The notes under the pieces were generated by a model. It was not told the origin of the DNA and ran no database searches. It saw nothing but the letters and a program-made list of their open reading frames with translations. Below, piece after piece: positions 28,101 through 43,100 of a stretch of 64,000 bases of DNA. How positions within the stretch are numbered: position 1 is the stretch's first letter; the number at the start of each line of letters is the position of its first letter. Position numbers and translations under genes: made by a program. This DNA is from Opisthorchis felineus (Eukaryota; Platyhelminthes; Trematoda; Opisthorchiida; Opisthorchiidae), in assembly GCA_004794785.1 (NCBI GenBank), contig SJOL01007687.1, positions 274,757 through 338,756 on the forward strand, in the 5' to 3' direction.

Positions 28101-31100
28101 AAAAAGACCTAAATTGTTGTCAATCCGCACATTCGGCTTTTTTTTTTAGCGTCCGGTAACATTCTTCTCAATGCTTGTGCAAATACAAAAGAATATTTGA
28201 CGGGATATCTACGCATTACACTCACACCTTCTGAAATGCCCATTGCGCAGCACTGGTGTGCACGAACATCATTATGTGAAAACCTGTGGTCCCCTATCCC
28301 ACCCACCTCATGACCTCTCGGTGAAGCTTCATAGCCGAGCGTTTAGAACTTATATTTGCACGATTTCTTCTCCATCGTAAAGCGTTTTCGATCCTCCTGT
28401 ATCCGCCTCAGGTTGCTAGTTGCGTCATTCAGTTTTCGTACGCATACAGTTTACATAAACATGCGTCTCAGCGTTCAAGGTAAAGGGGTTGCCTGAAAAA
28501 GTAACCAGTAACGATGAACAAAGGAAATGCCTTATCTTGTCCTTGTTTAAACTTCAGAACGCTTTCAGCATACGTTCTTGTCTGAGGTGTGCAGACTTTC
28601 ACGATATGGCACCCGCCGCTCTGCACCTCCGCAGATTGGTCTGCTTTCCCGTTTAATTCTATGCAACTTGCCTAGTCATCAGGTAGACAGACTCATTAGA
28701 TATTCTGAAACCCACTGATATGATTCGGAACTCACGTCCTACGGAAATAAACATATAAGCTATCCATAGAGAGCATCCTGTGGTAAGGCTGCTCTTATCG
28801 TGCACCCTAACCTTGAAGAAAGCCGTACTTTCAGGGAGGACAGTGTGCTTAACTCAGCATAGTAATTGTGACTAATCATGAGCAACACCACACTGGAACA
28901 AAAAAGTAACGGAAGATGAAGAGTTAGGGCAAGAAAAATTAGCAGCATTATAGCCATTGATTTCGCCGTTGCATCATTACTGCCAGTTTCCAGCTTCAAG
29001 TACTCAGACAGGCGATCGCAATTCTCAAACAATGCCATTCCGTCAGTACTATCCTACACACTATAGACTGACTTCCGCGAAGTTCCTTCCACACTCGACC
29101 TGACATGTGGGATAGGGCGCATCCCAGTTTTCGCGCCTCAAATCGGTGTTGTTGTTCAAGCTGCTCAGAACCCACAGTCACATTGTCGCATTGATCAATA
29201 GCGATCTCAAGCAGATGTTTGAGTTGCTTTGTATACAACGACGGTCAAATTCAGATGCGTTTTGCATTTCATGCCAGCCAACACACCCTTGGCGAAGTAT
29301 CGCTAGGACCGAGGCGTTGTGCACTCGCCCCTTTTAAGCGTAGGTAGTTATCCACGATCGTTACAAATACCCCAGACAGACCAGTGACGTTCTTTCTTTA
29401 GCAGTGCAGGAGCCCATTTCTGAAGTCATGTCACCACCACTAGAGGTGTTGTATTCAGGGTAGATAAAGCAACTCACAACCCCAAATGCCTCATCCAAGA
29501 AAGCTGGAGAAGTTGTCGAGGTAGGCCAATCTTGCACAAGAACCTTGCCGTTAACTGATGAGGAGTACAGATGATATCTGCTTGCTTTTAACGTAAGAGT
29601 ATCTACTTTTACCCCATCCACGCAATCCAGGCCATGGAGTCATCTGTAAGGGGATACAGCTGCACCACCATGAGTGACTCATCAAATGGTAATTAATAAG
29701 ATGGCACTGATTACGATATTAGACAGTTTTGGTGAACTCCACTGGTTATTTCGAAGCTTCACAGTTGAAAGTTGTACACTCGAAAGCATCCAGACGCTTC
29801 TCTCTGTATGCTCTTCAAAGCCCTCCGAAACGTATCTGGTACACCATCATAGGCGATTAGGTCGCAAAGAGCCGCTTTGACCATCGCGTCGAAAGCAACA
29901 CAAATGTCAGGGAAGGCAACGATCATATACCACTGGACAACGTGTCTGTGCCTCGAGATTTGTCTGAACCACTTCCGATGTGGAGCCCAGCCCTCTTCTC
30001 GCGATGATTAAGCGCACGCATGCAAAATATTATTCAGAGAACAACAACTGCCAGAATCTCGGCATCGTGATGTTTTCAGCCGTCCGTCCTCCGGCATTTT
30101 TGGCACTCAGAGAGTCAGTGTTTTTTACCCGAAGGTGCGGAAAAATTTGTGGATGGAGGGCGGTCCGTCAACCGCTTGAACAAAGCACTACCACCTACCT
30201 TAAAAAGCTCCGATGGAACCAATCCTTCCTTCTTAATTGGGCCAAGTTTGAACGGGTTGCAGAACCGCTGCAAAGAGCTGAACTCCCAAACCAGTCGAAA
30301 TGGAACCTAGAGTGTTTTACTTATTGGTTCATACATCGAATGAGATTCGAACGTTCAATCGAAATCAGAAGCACTTATACTTTTTTTACGATCAACAAAT
30401 CCTGTCAAATAGACTTGATGACGGTGGAAATTCGTTTAGACTAGTCCCGTTTTTTTCTTGTTTGCTCCTCCGGACCTCACGATCTTTCGAAGTTCCCCTT
30501 GATGACAGACAAATTACAGTCTGTAGCACGGTATTCTGAATGCAGTCAGGAGGACTGGTCCTCTTTAGCTGAACAGATTTGTTGAAAATTCACTCATTGG
30601 GGGCATGGTGACAATGGATGCCAATTTTTGCCACAGCTCCACAGATTATGGGTTTGATTGACGAGACATACATTAAATCAGAGGATAATATGGGATGGAC
30701 GAAATGTATTCATTTGATTTCACTTAGAACGTATGGTTTATGGGACCTCGGGGGCTACGCCTACCTACTGAGCCCCGAGAAGGAAGAGGCCGGTAGTGGG
30801 CTGTTGGTGTTTTCAGCAACCTTATAAGTAATGTGTTATGTCAAGGATACTATGGGATATTTGCGAGAAATTTGGACCGATCATGTAAACTTGAGCGCAC
30901 CAGAAGTTGGGATAATGGAAAGAACGATGCTTTAGATAAAAATATCTACCGCATACATTTCGTCAAGCGTCAGCTTTAGGTAACAAAGCAAACGAAACAG
31001 TTGCGCCGTTCCTGTAGACACCACATCTCAGTTACATCCACATGACTATGCATCACACTCATGAGAAATAGACGACTGTACGGTCTAATTGGCTCGGTCC

Positions 31101-34100
31101 AGTGTTTTGAATTCAGCACTAAAAATCCCTAAACTGGGATTGGAAGGTTGTCGCGAGGGCAGACGACAGACCCTTCCTTCGCTTTAATCGATATCTGCCT
31201 TAAAATAGTCTACTGAGATTGTTGTAAGTAGCCGAAATAATTCCATCTTTGGTGTCGCACCACAGTGACCGCCAGTAAATAGGAACAGGGTGGGGCTGAG
31301 ATGATTCCGACTGACTGCTGCTGAAAAATTTCTATGCTGATGATTGATAAGGAAAATGCCGTCCAAACAGGTGTTTCAACGGTTTGCCTCTTTTCAAACC
31401 ACTGGCTAATATTGTTTAATCGATCGTGTGCCAGTCTGACCGACTTGGAAAAAAAATGAATGCATTCGGGTGTGGACAGGCGTGACTAGGATCGATTTAG
31501 GCAATAGAACACTCAGGAAGCGGCTTATTCTGAATACACCTTGTAACCGGCAAATGCCTCAATAAGGCTAGCCTCAGTCCGTTGGCGTGGGTGTAGTTTG
31601 CACAGGAATTGCGAAAAAAAATAATATGTCGAGGTCACCAAACCCATAAATGATGTATTCGTGTAAACACTTCGTCTGGATTTCCAGACATAGAATTTTG
31701 AGTCACATGTAAGATGACGACGACCCAGAATAGTAAAAGTAAGAATTGGGTTCGAAAGTCTAATGTACTGTCTACACAAAGGTGAACAAAAGTACACGAA
31801 AACTTCAAGTGCCCATTTTCTCAGGGTCAAAATGTGCGCAGGTTTGTCACTGACCGACACAGCGCACACAAGATAACGGAATGATTGTTCGGTGGTGTGG
31901 GTTGTAGTCGTCCTACCCGAGATCAGACTCGTAGTTCTGATTAGTGTTGCGACCACACGGATGTCATGGTTGGGTAGGTCAGAATAGACCGAGCAGATGG
32001 ATTACAAATGCGGATGAATAAATAGGTGCAGTAAAATCCTCACACACGCACACACACATGCAACCATATCAGTGTTGGGCGGAACGGCCATTGTGGCAAG
32101 ACAAATGACGGGAGCGAAGGTCGTGACAGAGGAAAAAACAGTGGAAATCAATAAGCGCACGGGCGGAGAAGGTAAATAAATAGGTACTTAGATTCAATTA
32201 TTGGACTTCCCTCTTCTGATGTCCTCATTGGGTCGCATATAATGGGAGTACGCCCACTCGTGACAATACAGGGTTATCATAGTTGGATTCCTCTGGAGAG
32301 ACCACACATCAGAAGAGGAGGCTTTAGGTTGATCCTTTGGAGTTTCGAGTGAATTTTATGGACCTGGAGAGACCACCCATCAGCTCGGATAACAGACGAG
32401 TTTCTGAGGGATTACTTAGATAGAAAGACTGTTCAGAAGACAGCAGAATTTCAGCAACCTCGCTTGTGCGACAACTGGTCAGGAGGTTTGATGTTCCTGA
32501 AGGTTCCATATTGCAAGCCCTGAAGATCTTTCATGAGGAGCCCAAACAGAAGAACTGTTTGGTGTACCGTTGTGGGTTAGTTTGACCGGCACTCAGTCAG
32601 GTGTGCGGTGTGGTTGTCCAATGTAGACAGGGGCGCACACCGACTGCACTACGAATTCTGCTCTCCCTATTTCACGTAGCATTGCTGGTACTTGACATTG
32701 TTCGGTTTGAAATTCACTCAAACGTTGGAAATTATGTGACTAGCATCAAATCCCCAAAAAGTGATTTGCAGCACAGTAGCAGAAAATGTTGTGCTCTCTT
32801 TTGACAACTAAGTACAATCCACGCTCTCCAACAGCTTGACGAAGCTGTCATACATCACGTCACGCAAACGATCGGATATTCTCTATATAAGTAAGATCTA
32901 TGGGTATCTACGACGAACTAGTTCAACGTGCTAGAAAATACGTGATGACGTGTAGCGCATTAGACAGCTGGCCTCCGATGACTTCATGATGTTCTCTTCT
33001 GGTCTACGAGGAAATTGCGACTGGAAACCTATGCGTGACTGATGAATGGAAATGCCCGAAAATTTAGAAAAAGGTGCGCCCTGTTTCAACCCGCTGTTGA
33101 TTAGGTCCGGACGGCCTGGCAACTCATGGATATCTGGATAATAATCGATACTTACAAAGGATCCTATCACCACCGAGCAAGTGGATTTTGCTTTAACCAG
33201 TGTTTACGCTACACATGTGGGTAGGTGTTGGGAAGCTCAGTCATGGGAGGTCTTGACCGATCCCATCACAATTCTCACAGAGGCAAAAGCACCGTGCAGT
33301 AGGGTTTTTTGGGATCCGGTTTCACTTTCACTGAAAAGGCATCCAACACTGATCGGAAACTCTGACGGCTATTTTCCGAGAGTGCTTTCCTTCAGAACCG
33401 GAAGGGTTTCCAGTAGTCGTGGACGAAGGAAAATTAGTCAGGCGAAGTGGATAATGTAACATCTATTGTACTGACGTCGATGAAAGCATTTTGAAGCGAG
33501 AATAACTATGGTCACGGGTATGGAAACAGTCCAGAGGCTGTGAATCTTTTGAACGACTGCCATTGCGAGCCATTTGGAGGAGGTGGTAGTGAAGGCAGAT
33601 GCAGAAATTTCTCCCAAAAATTTCTCTCCCTTAGCAGAAGTCAACTCTGAGCAAGGGCGCCTTTTGGTAGGCCATTAGATTGTTCTCCAGAAGGAGATAT
33701 CACACGAGGGTTCGGCCGATCAGAGGAGAAGTGAGAGAACTGTTGCTTTGAACAAGATGAACTACAGCCAAGCGTTATTTCAGTCTCGAAACGACCTTTG
33801 TTCATTGACGTAAAATACTAGGGACGGAAATCTTGTGGCTGCACAACTTTTTAACCGTATGTAGGGAAACGCACGGTAGCTGAAGACAGTGCGTAACAAG
33901 TCAAAGCGAGACAGATACAGCGGTACTTATGGAGCATAGTCGTATCCTAATGCACTCCACTCGAGGGCATAAAGTAACCTTCAGCGTTTGTCCTATATGA
34001 AGAGAGAAAGTGATTAATTACAGTGGAGATGTAATGGATCGGGCAGGCCGGACTGACAGTTAGTCAAAGTGAATCGGAACACGAATAGATTACTGTGTGT

Positions 34101-37100
34101 AATTCTTTGCATTATAGACGGCTGGAATGTCCTGACTTTGTTAAGCTGACATTCCAAATCACACAGTATACTCTGCGAATGGTGTACACAGACGCATACT
34201 ATGCCCAGTCAACTACCCAAATATCGGAATAGCTTGAAGTTGGCACAAAAGCGAGCACTGGTTCGCGTCTTTGGCAACCGTAACTATAGGTCTCAACTCA
34301 CAGACATCATAAAGGAGGAGGTAGTTTCTAAGCAAGCTCGTTTTGGAATCGGCGAGCGCACGAATAGGTATCGAAGGCTATGGAAAACATCCAAGTTTCC
34401 CATAATAGAAACTTAGGACTAAACCAAAGAAAGTGCTGTGTTGTGTCAGTAAACCTTCGTAAACTTTTGAAATCAGTGCTGAAGAATAAAGCGAGTTGTG
34501 GAAGATTGGATCCACGTGGATGGTGTTAGCAACGAATTAGTTGGAGACCGAAGGATCAAGCAAAATACTGTGCCACAATTCTTAGTCGCACTCAGTAGGT
34601 CATAAATCCGATGTGCTGTGTGTTCAAAACCTTGTGTGTTTGATTTTTCAGTCTGTAAAAAAACAATGTCGTTGTATATGGACTTCGAGGTTTATTTAAT
34701 TTACTTTGCGCCTGCATCGATATAGGCCAGCACTCCTGAACTCACAATAGGATGAGCAGAGTACTGGCGTCTAACTCCCGCTCCATAAGGAGACTGTCAC
34801 AGGTGTGTTCAGTCTCCTTTGGGGCGAGGATTACCGCTAGGTCGTTAGTGATGGGAATACCGTTGAGGACACTACAGGAGAATCACTTCGGGGGGGGGGG
34901 GGGGTATTCGATTGTATTCGGTCATGCAATGGGTACTTTACTCGAAGATTGCATTGTGCGCAATCAACTGCAGTGATTATGCATTCCAAGTTATTGTGTA
35001 CCGGAGAGAGGGTTGCCTTCCCCACCGAACTCAGAGCGGTGCAAACCATGGATGGGCTAACGTGTGAGATGGAAAGTATGAAACAGAAAACGATGACGTT
35101 TTTACAACCGGAACCTCAGGATGTGGTCTCCACTACCGTCCTAATGAATTGCGTATCTTGAATAGAACCAGAAACCATGGGTTGCGGAGTTGTGAGGTTC
35201 TTCTTCGATTCAAAATGAGTGCTGAAGACACGGCCACAAATGACAAGTCAACAATAACTCTCCCATTCCGCTTTCCCTTCCGCAAGGAAGTAAATAAGCA
35301 TTACTGTACTCAGCGAAGTCCATCGTTAACAATGTTGTCATTGTTAACAATGACGATGAGGATGATCGCTTGGGAGGACTTTTCAGCCGACACTATGAAA
35401 GAAACAAACTTCACATTAAAACCCACAATCTGGTTGATTAAGAAAAAAATGGATGCAGTTCACTATATGCATGGTGTTATACTGAGGGAGGTGCGATATT
35501 ACTTAAAGGAATTGAAGTATAATGCCGGTACCTCGTTAATAAACAAGTAACTGGTGCCGGCTTTCGTTTGTTTAGGTCGTCTGGTGGCTTCTGCACGTCC
35601 ACCCACCGATCTTATTTCTACATCGAGGCCAAAGTATGGCGCACAGCACTACATTCGGCTCAGTACAAACCATCTGCGGCCACCCTACTGTGCGCAGGCA
35701 CTCAGTGGCTTGACCACGCTTGAGCGGCAAATCCGATTCGGATGCCAGCTATTCATATGATTTATAGACAACCCAGTGATGGGTTAGTAGGTGGTGAAAT
35801 TGAAAAACTCGTGCCAGTTTACCGTAGGGTCTCAAACTGTCATCCATAGTTAACCAGTCAGGACAGCTATACAAATAGAGCAAGCGAAAACGGACGATTG
35901 ATCTCTACAAAGTGTATGAAGGAAAAACGCTCACGTGGTAGCAACTAGTAGAATCGATCTGTTGCGCAGCCGGGCACCGAACGCACGCAGAGAGAATGAT
36001 GCAAAATCGTAAGAGCACAAATTAGTGGCGGTTGTAATGGCAGAAGGTACAAAAGCGGTGTAAGGGACTTTACACACTTATTGGCAAACTTCTGTTGTGA
36101 ATTCCTGAACGCGTCTAAAACCTAACTAACCAAACTTTCGTAACTGTACATGTCATGAATAACTAAGGATTTGGAGTTCTTCTCCGAGGCTAAGCAGAAA
36201 AAAGAAAAACCACAGATGGAGCATAGTTTGGCAGAAGATTCAAGTTTCTAACATAGACGAGGCTTACTTCCAAAATCCCCATGTACAGATTGGTAAATCC
36301 ACCAGCGTGGATAACCTTTGGTCGGACAATCATGGTACGAGCAGAAATGGATAGGTATTCGGGATCGTTGGACGCTCCATTCTCACCAATATTAGGCATT
36401 GGGAGGAAACCAAACGTTCGTTCGGAAAACTCCAGCAACTCAGAACTTGGTTTTACGGATAGCGTAACTGAAGAACCAAAAGTGCGTATCAACTGCACAA
36501 CGTCAGTGAGGGGAAGGTGTTGTGTATCATTGTCATTCACGGCAACGAGCCGGTCACCAGGGAGCAATCCAATGCTAACACCAGAGGGCCCTGGTTCTGA
36601 AAAGAGCGCCTACAGAATAGAAATATTGAGCACACATATAAATAGTGATCATGAATGGTGCACACAGCTGTCAGACGAACTAACGCTATTGGTCCAAAAA
36701 TGAAGACTTGACATGTCCAGATCTGAGGCAATTAAGTTGAGGAATGTGAAGAACGCAAGGAACAAATGAAAACTGTTGGAATTTCAAGCAATGACCCACA
36801 AAATGGGCATGAGTAACTGACATCGAGTAGGGTGGGTCTGTTTGGCTCACGTCATTCAGGAGTAATTTAGTATCCACAGGACAAACAGAACCCGATTTCA
36901 ACAAGACAAAGCGAGCTTATGATGCTGGAAAAGAAAACAATAAACTGAAGAATCGTCATGCCAATACCGAATGGAATCATGGGGAAATACGGAGCATCAC
37001 ATTATCATGGTATGATTGCTATGGGTGGTAAGAAGAAAACAGTCAACCAACCGCATCTCTGAACAAACATACAGAGGGGTTTGTGTGTTTGGTGAAGTTG

Positions 37101-40100
37101 AAAACCATAAGACTGGTACGACTCTCCACTTGATGAGAATCGAAGCAGTTTGCTATATAAGGGGGGTTACTATACTATCCGTAAATTTACAGATTTTTCG
37201 ACGTTAAGCTTTTTTCAAAATATTCGGGCAAATCAAGTGTTCATCGTAATTTATAATTGGTAGGAAAAACTCTCCTGCAGTGACGGCGCCACTAACGAAC
37301 AGTCGTTGTAAATGGGTGGACACTGTAGTTGGTATCATAAACTAACCCTTTTGTGTGCATTAGGATGCATGGGTTATGGCCAAAAGTGGTCTCTTCTTCA
37401 AGGTGCTTCCTTCGAAAAGGGATTTCAGCCGCTGAGGTACACTTCGGAGTGGCTCGCTCCGAGAATGACCTCACCGGAAACGGACAACTGCATTGATTTA
37501 TCCTTCCAACAGACACCGTCAAAAGGAATTCCTCAAAATGTTCCTTCTCCGTCGTTATCTCATCTAATTTTGAGCTGCTTAACTGGTTGTCTTCTGATGT
37601 TTCAATCAAATGAAGAACACCGCTGGTAGCATAATTTTAAAGAGAAATCCACTGGTACACCGAAGCCAGCATGGTGACCAGATACCAGGGCCCCTGCATT
37701 CAATGGAATTATGTGCATATAACTTATTTACGATTTATATTTTTTAAATTTATAATTTAATTCAATTTTAATTTTTAATAATATTTATAATCTATAATTA
37801 ACGACAACGGCAAGAAGGCACAGCTGACGAGACGTTGCCATTTCACACACTTTCAGCAATCGTCAACACAAAATATCAGTCGTTCGGCTGAAACATCCTT
37901 TCGGTGCCTAGATGCCACGCCACCCGAGCGAAGCACGAGGGCTGAGATACTGCCAGGTTGCCCAAGCCTAGACAGGAGCAGTCGAGATGCAGAGGCTGGG
38001 TTCGAACCACGGAACATCCATTGGCTTACCCCTAATGCTCAATCCGATGCTCGTGCAAGGTTCACTATTCTGCCTGCTCAATAAGATCTTCATATTTCAA
38101 TTTTGACAACCAGCAATTAGGATGGACAACAACCACGTATGGTTCAACATTTTAAAAAATGAAAAGAACCCAGAAGTGGCCCAATCTAGCATTGTGTTAG
38201 TCTTGGTGATCGTTTTCAAGGTTTGGTAAACCATCTGGAACGATTACCACTCAATCGGTTCCATACATCTTCCGCAGTGTCCTCGTTTTCTGGACTGAAT
38301 GGTTATCTGATGCGGTACTCTGGGAATCGGATGATTATAAGAACGATGTGCGAATCTCTTAGCAAACATGAAACTACGTTTACTCATCACGTTCGATGAG
38401 CGTAACTGAGTTTGTTTGGGAGCGCAGTCCTGTACTGTCACTGTATTCACCTCGTACAAAAACAGCTAACCCCCTTTTCCAACCCGAAAGATGACCTGTC
38501 AATCACTCGAACTTAAATCCAGGTAACCACCAGCGCATCTTATTTCGAGGGCAACGCACATTCGTGAAAAACAGTGTGCAATTTGTTTTACGCTGATTGG
38601 TCAACAAGCGTTGCGATTCGCAAGAACGACCTTTCTAGACATCTGCATGTCACATATGGGAGAGATAGTACAATATGTTTCACGAGTATGTTTGCTGAAT
38701 TTGCGCGCACTCACCGTTATGCTTCTGCTAGGGTGCACTCTGTCCCGCAGATTTCCGCCAAAAATCTTCCGATTCCAACATTCCTCGTCACTCTCGGTGG
38801 GCATTTTCGAATGATAGTAATGCAACACCCAGCATGTGGTTCGTAGCATTCTAATGACTATTTCATGGAGGAGAGCCTTGATTAACTAACGTGACCGAAT
38901 TGACGAAAGAAGGTAAAAACAAGGGCAGAACAACAACCTGACAAAAGCCCCATTACTTTTACAATAGTGTATGCTGAAAGAACCAGAAATGCTACTGGAG
39001 TCTAATTAGGTGTAAGTTGAACCCAATGCCTAACAGCTGAAAAGGTTGATCTGTCTTCCTTTTGGAGAGGATAGATGGAGGGCTCGAAGAGTTGGGGATT
39101 TGAAGAACCAAACGTGTCAAAATATTGGTAGCTCCGATGAGTTTATTGGTTGTTGATCAGGTGGTTATTCATTTGTTCGCCGAGCCTGGTAGTCAGATTG
39201 CAAACGTTTCATCACCAAACGAGGAGATATCATTAACTCACCCAACCGCTCACTGATGGTGACAAAACGTTTGCGAGTTAACTGCGATTTTCGGCGAACG
39301 GATCAACAGCCACCAGAACAATAACCAAGGAACAAGGACCCAGACATAAACTAACTGAATGCTTGATGTATTGAAGGTCGGGAAATTGGTCTTTATTAGT
39401 TTAAATTGATAGAATTGAGTAAACATCGTTCGAAATTGCACCCCTGAAACTTAGAGGGAGCGGAACAGTTGATGCAAATCTGGACAGACATTACTCATGA
39501 TAATAGCGAAAAAATAGGGGATAACGTGCTATATCTTGAAGACAAAAAAGGAAACGGAGATTGTAAGTGATAGAATATCAATGAGATGAATTGCTTTTTT
39601 CAATACGGTTCGACAGAGCTTGCAAGATTACTTCAGCGTGCAGCGATTCTGATAGCTATAGAGCACAGAAAATTAGAGGGGGAGGGGAGTACTTGTGGGC
39701 ATAGAAGAGAACAGCTCCGTTCTTGAATGTACTTACAGCGATCTATTCTAGGTGAGTGAAATAAGAAAGTATAATAGAGGAGGAGGTGTCGAGAATACTA
39801 TCTAGGCGGGTAATATGAAGAAAAGTGGTGAACTGTGCAGAAGGAAAACGCGGGGATTTGAAGCGGTTGGACATCACAGTGCTTGAAATGATCCAGCCAC
39901 GAATTCCGGGGAGCTCAGCGTTTACAGTACTGATTATGTGTACACGGCCGTTCGGAGTTCGAAGAGAGGCAGAGCGTGGGGAAGGACAGAAAATGGAATA
40001 GCGGACGGCGGCATTGTCAGTAAACGCGTGAATTATGGAGGGAACAGACTGTCGCTCTGTGACAAATATAGGATGGAAGAAGGAAAAGAGCCTTAGAGGA

Positions 40101-43100
40101 CCGTTTTGCTGGCGTTGCGAATCGTGGAACCAAACCCAGTGAAGCGCATATTAACTGGTCGGTCTCTCAATGGACTTCCAAGTCCGACTGATCAAGCTCG
40201 GATATAACAAGCTTGGCCGTTTGGAAAGATCCGTGTGCCATTTTACCAAACTTGTCAAACGTGAAAGAACACAGATTCGGTATATACGCCAGCAGATCCC
40301 CAGGGGACGGTCTCATCTGAACCCGTACTAGTGGTCAGTCAGTACAGCAGTGTTCTTTAAATAACGCATCAACATCTTGGTTAGCAGAGATTCCACGGAT
40401 TCGGTAAAGACGGAATGGTGGAAATAAAACAAAGGGATCTGAGTAAGGTCTACGCTAAGGAATGGAGAAGAAGGAATGGCTTCTAGTAATGTGAGAAAAT
40501 ATCCGGAATTAAGGACATAATGAAGCTATGATGGAGGCTAGTTCAGAAGCACAAATCTAAAACAAAACAGAAGGAATATCACCAACGTCGGAAAGTTTGG
40601 AAACGTGGAGGGAGAGAGAGGAGAGATCTGCGGACGCCGCACATGGAAATGATGGGCATTTTGTTGCATGGTGATCAAAGGTAAACAGGTGACCCAGAGG
40701 GTTCAGAAGTGTTGGAGTTATGAGAAATGTGATTCACGAAGATGTCACCTTCCCCTTGAGGAAGGAACCTGAGGATATCATAGGAGTCAGAAATGGAAAT
40801 GAACGAAAAAGTGCAAAAATTACAGATAACTGCTTTCCCTAGGCTCCAGGGGGAGAAGCTTCCGGTGGAGGTAATCGGTAGCTGGTCAGTCTTGCGACTG
40901 ATGAGTGTCTTTCACTCTGTCGATGCCTTGCAGGAGGCTTGGTGAGAAACGTGATCAGAGTGGATAGAAGGACTACTAAGCCAAATTTTAGGCACGCAAT
41001 CCTTAAGGGAAACAACAAACAGATAGAAGAATACTCTCCGGGTCTAGAATCGAAATCCCCAGGAAACACGCCGAAAGAAAGCAGGCTGCGTAGGCAAAGT
41101 CGGGTGTGAAAATGTGATAAGGAGATGATCGGAAGACCCAAGTAAAGCGAAAGCACGCAGACTATACGGAGTGAAGTTGTTGGTGCGGAAAAGACCAAGG
41201 GCAGTGGAGCTTGACTGTCACGGTTCGGGGAGCGAGACATAGGTTGAGATTACCAACTGAAGAAAAAACACTCCACCTCGTGGCCAACTTGAACAGTGAC
41301 GTTTAGGGAGGCAACCTATCGAAAGTTACGAGGGTTACCGAGAATACAGAATACAGCAGATTGAAGAATGTACTCACAGCTGACACTCAGGAGGGGACAG
41401 AAGCGTCAGTAACACAGGAATGGAGCTAATAAACCTGTTACTTCGAACAAAAGGCAACTTTAACCGAAAAAGGAGTGTGGATGAATCAAACGAGGACAAG
41501 TGAGCGACTGATAAAGAAGGTGGATCCTATTGCTACCTCTACCTTTGGAAGGTAACAGCGAAAAAGTGCGATTCAGGAAATGGTTCCGGAGAGTTGAGTT
41601 TCGGTTAGAAACAAGACCGGAAGTGAGGGCACATAGTGGGAGGGGGAGGGGCAGAATAAATATCCTTACTGGGCCGAGTTGGTGACAAAATAAGACTGAG
41701 AGTTGGGGGCGAGTAGGCCATAGCACGTCATATACCATAGTCATTTGCTGTGTTAATCTGGAACCCGACCCTGGGAGAGTTTCAAGCTTGATAAGGATCC
41801 CTTCGGCTGAACGGATGACACCACAGAAAATGGTCACCGAAGAGAGACCCTTCAGTTTGGCTCCCAGGAACGTCAAAGTGTATGAAAGATATTTTTCCTT
41901 CACTCATTCCTGCCAACTGTAAATTCTCCGTCGTCTAACGGGCTGTCCAATTTTGAAACCCTCTTCAGACTTTTTTCACCATCAATAGCTCCTATTTTTT
42001 TGGGTACACCAGGTAACGTACGCCTGTCAAAACTAATTCAACGTTTGGGTGATGGTGTTTACGTGTTAGCGTTTCACTGTTATCTTGTGTCTACGCGGCC
42101 AGTTGTCACTACATGCGGTCTAAGGGCCTTCCCGTATAATCCATTTTAGAAGCATCGGCTATGAACAGCACGACAAAGAATCCAGGGTACTGTTCTTAGG
42201 GTACAAACTGATAACATGGTTACTTTTTTTAAAAAAACCGTCAAGTTAGGGATTTAGAGAAACACATGCTGAGAGCAAAAGACGCAAGAAATATATCAAC
42301 TACAACCACAGTTAATAGATGAAAATATACGGTGTGCACACCAGAAAATAACACGGGAGTGAAGAGTGGGGTTGCTATAGAGGACTGGTTTAGACCGACT
42401 AACTTACACTAATGGGATGGAGCGTGGAAATCCGTTCGCGGTTAGCTTTGCAAGGACAGAAATAGATGAGTCCTGTCATATATGCCAGTACCGTGTTCCC
42501 TAGAGAAAACTTCGCTGATCAAAGCTATTACCTATATTCACTGCATTGAATTCGGCGGGTTTTCTTCAGAGGTCCTTCAATACGTGGTTTCTGGATTGGA
42601 TTGACCAATAATAATGGTACAGAGCATGTAGTCAAGATGGTGATTTGGGTGTGGGCGAGGTGGTGGTTAGAGCGCGAATTTACTGACCAGAAGGTCCGTG
42701 GTTCGAACCCGACCTATCTCGAAATCTCCTGTCTAGGCTTGGCCAACCTGGCAGTATCCCGGCCTTCGTGCTTCCTTCGGGTGGCATGATAGCTGGGCAC
42801 CGAAGGTGTGTTACAGCTGAACGATTACAAAAGCATGTGGGGCCAGCTGAGCGTAGCTCATACACATACAGATGTAGATCAACGTATCCAACCATCATCC
42901 TCATCAGCTACATCTTCATGGTTAGCTAAAAACCATGTACTAATCGAACAGCTGTCTCACCAAACTATGACTCGCCGAACGGACCGGCGATGGTAAGCAG
43001 AAACCAATTAATAGAGTAAGACTCATTGGATTTAGAGTGCTATACAATGAAACTGAATGTCGAGCAACAGAAGCATTTTCCACGATGAAGATAGTGACTA

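Larger units (their letters stand above)
25245..36267. other. MYO18 intron 4 (11 kb)
   Basis: The largest intron of the visible gene. It holds repeat copies at 26.1-26.5 and 30.7 kb, a CA run at 32.04 kb and a G15 tract at 34.89 kb. Longer plus-strand frames (29980-30444, 35149-35550) and the minus-strand frame 31525-31956 show no domain. Coding-looking minus-strand patches near 32.93-33.17 and 33.52-33.64 kb could be extra linker exons. Confidence 0.6.

Noticed and set aside
29361..29621. Minus-strand frame as a myosin or other exon
   Set aside because: Coding-like residues, but an in-frame TGA lies just after the only good acceptor and no homologous segment is known.
29980..30444. 154-codon plus-strand frame
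   Set aside because: Length is within chance for this much sequence; no start context, motif or family resemblance.
31525..31956. 143-codon minus-strand frame in intron 4
   Set aside because: No domain, no paired splice sites, composition like surrounding intron.
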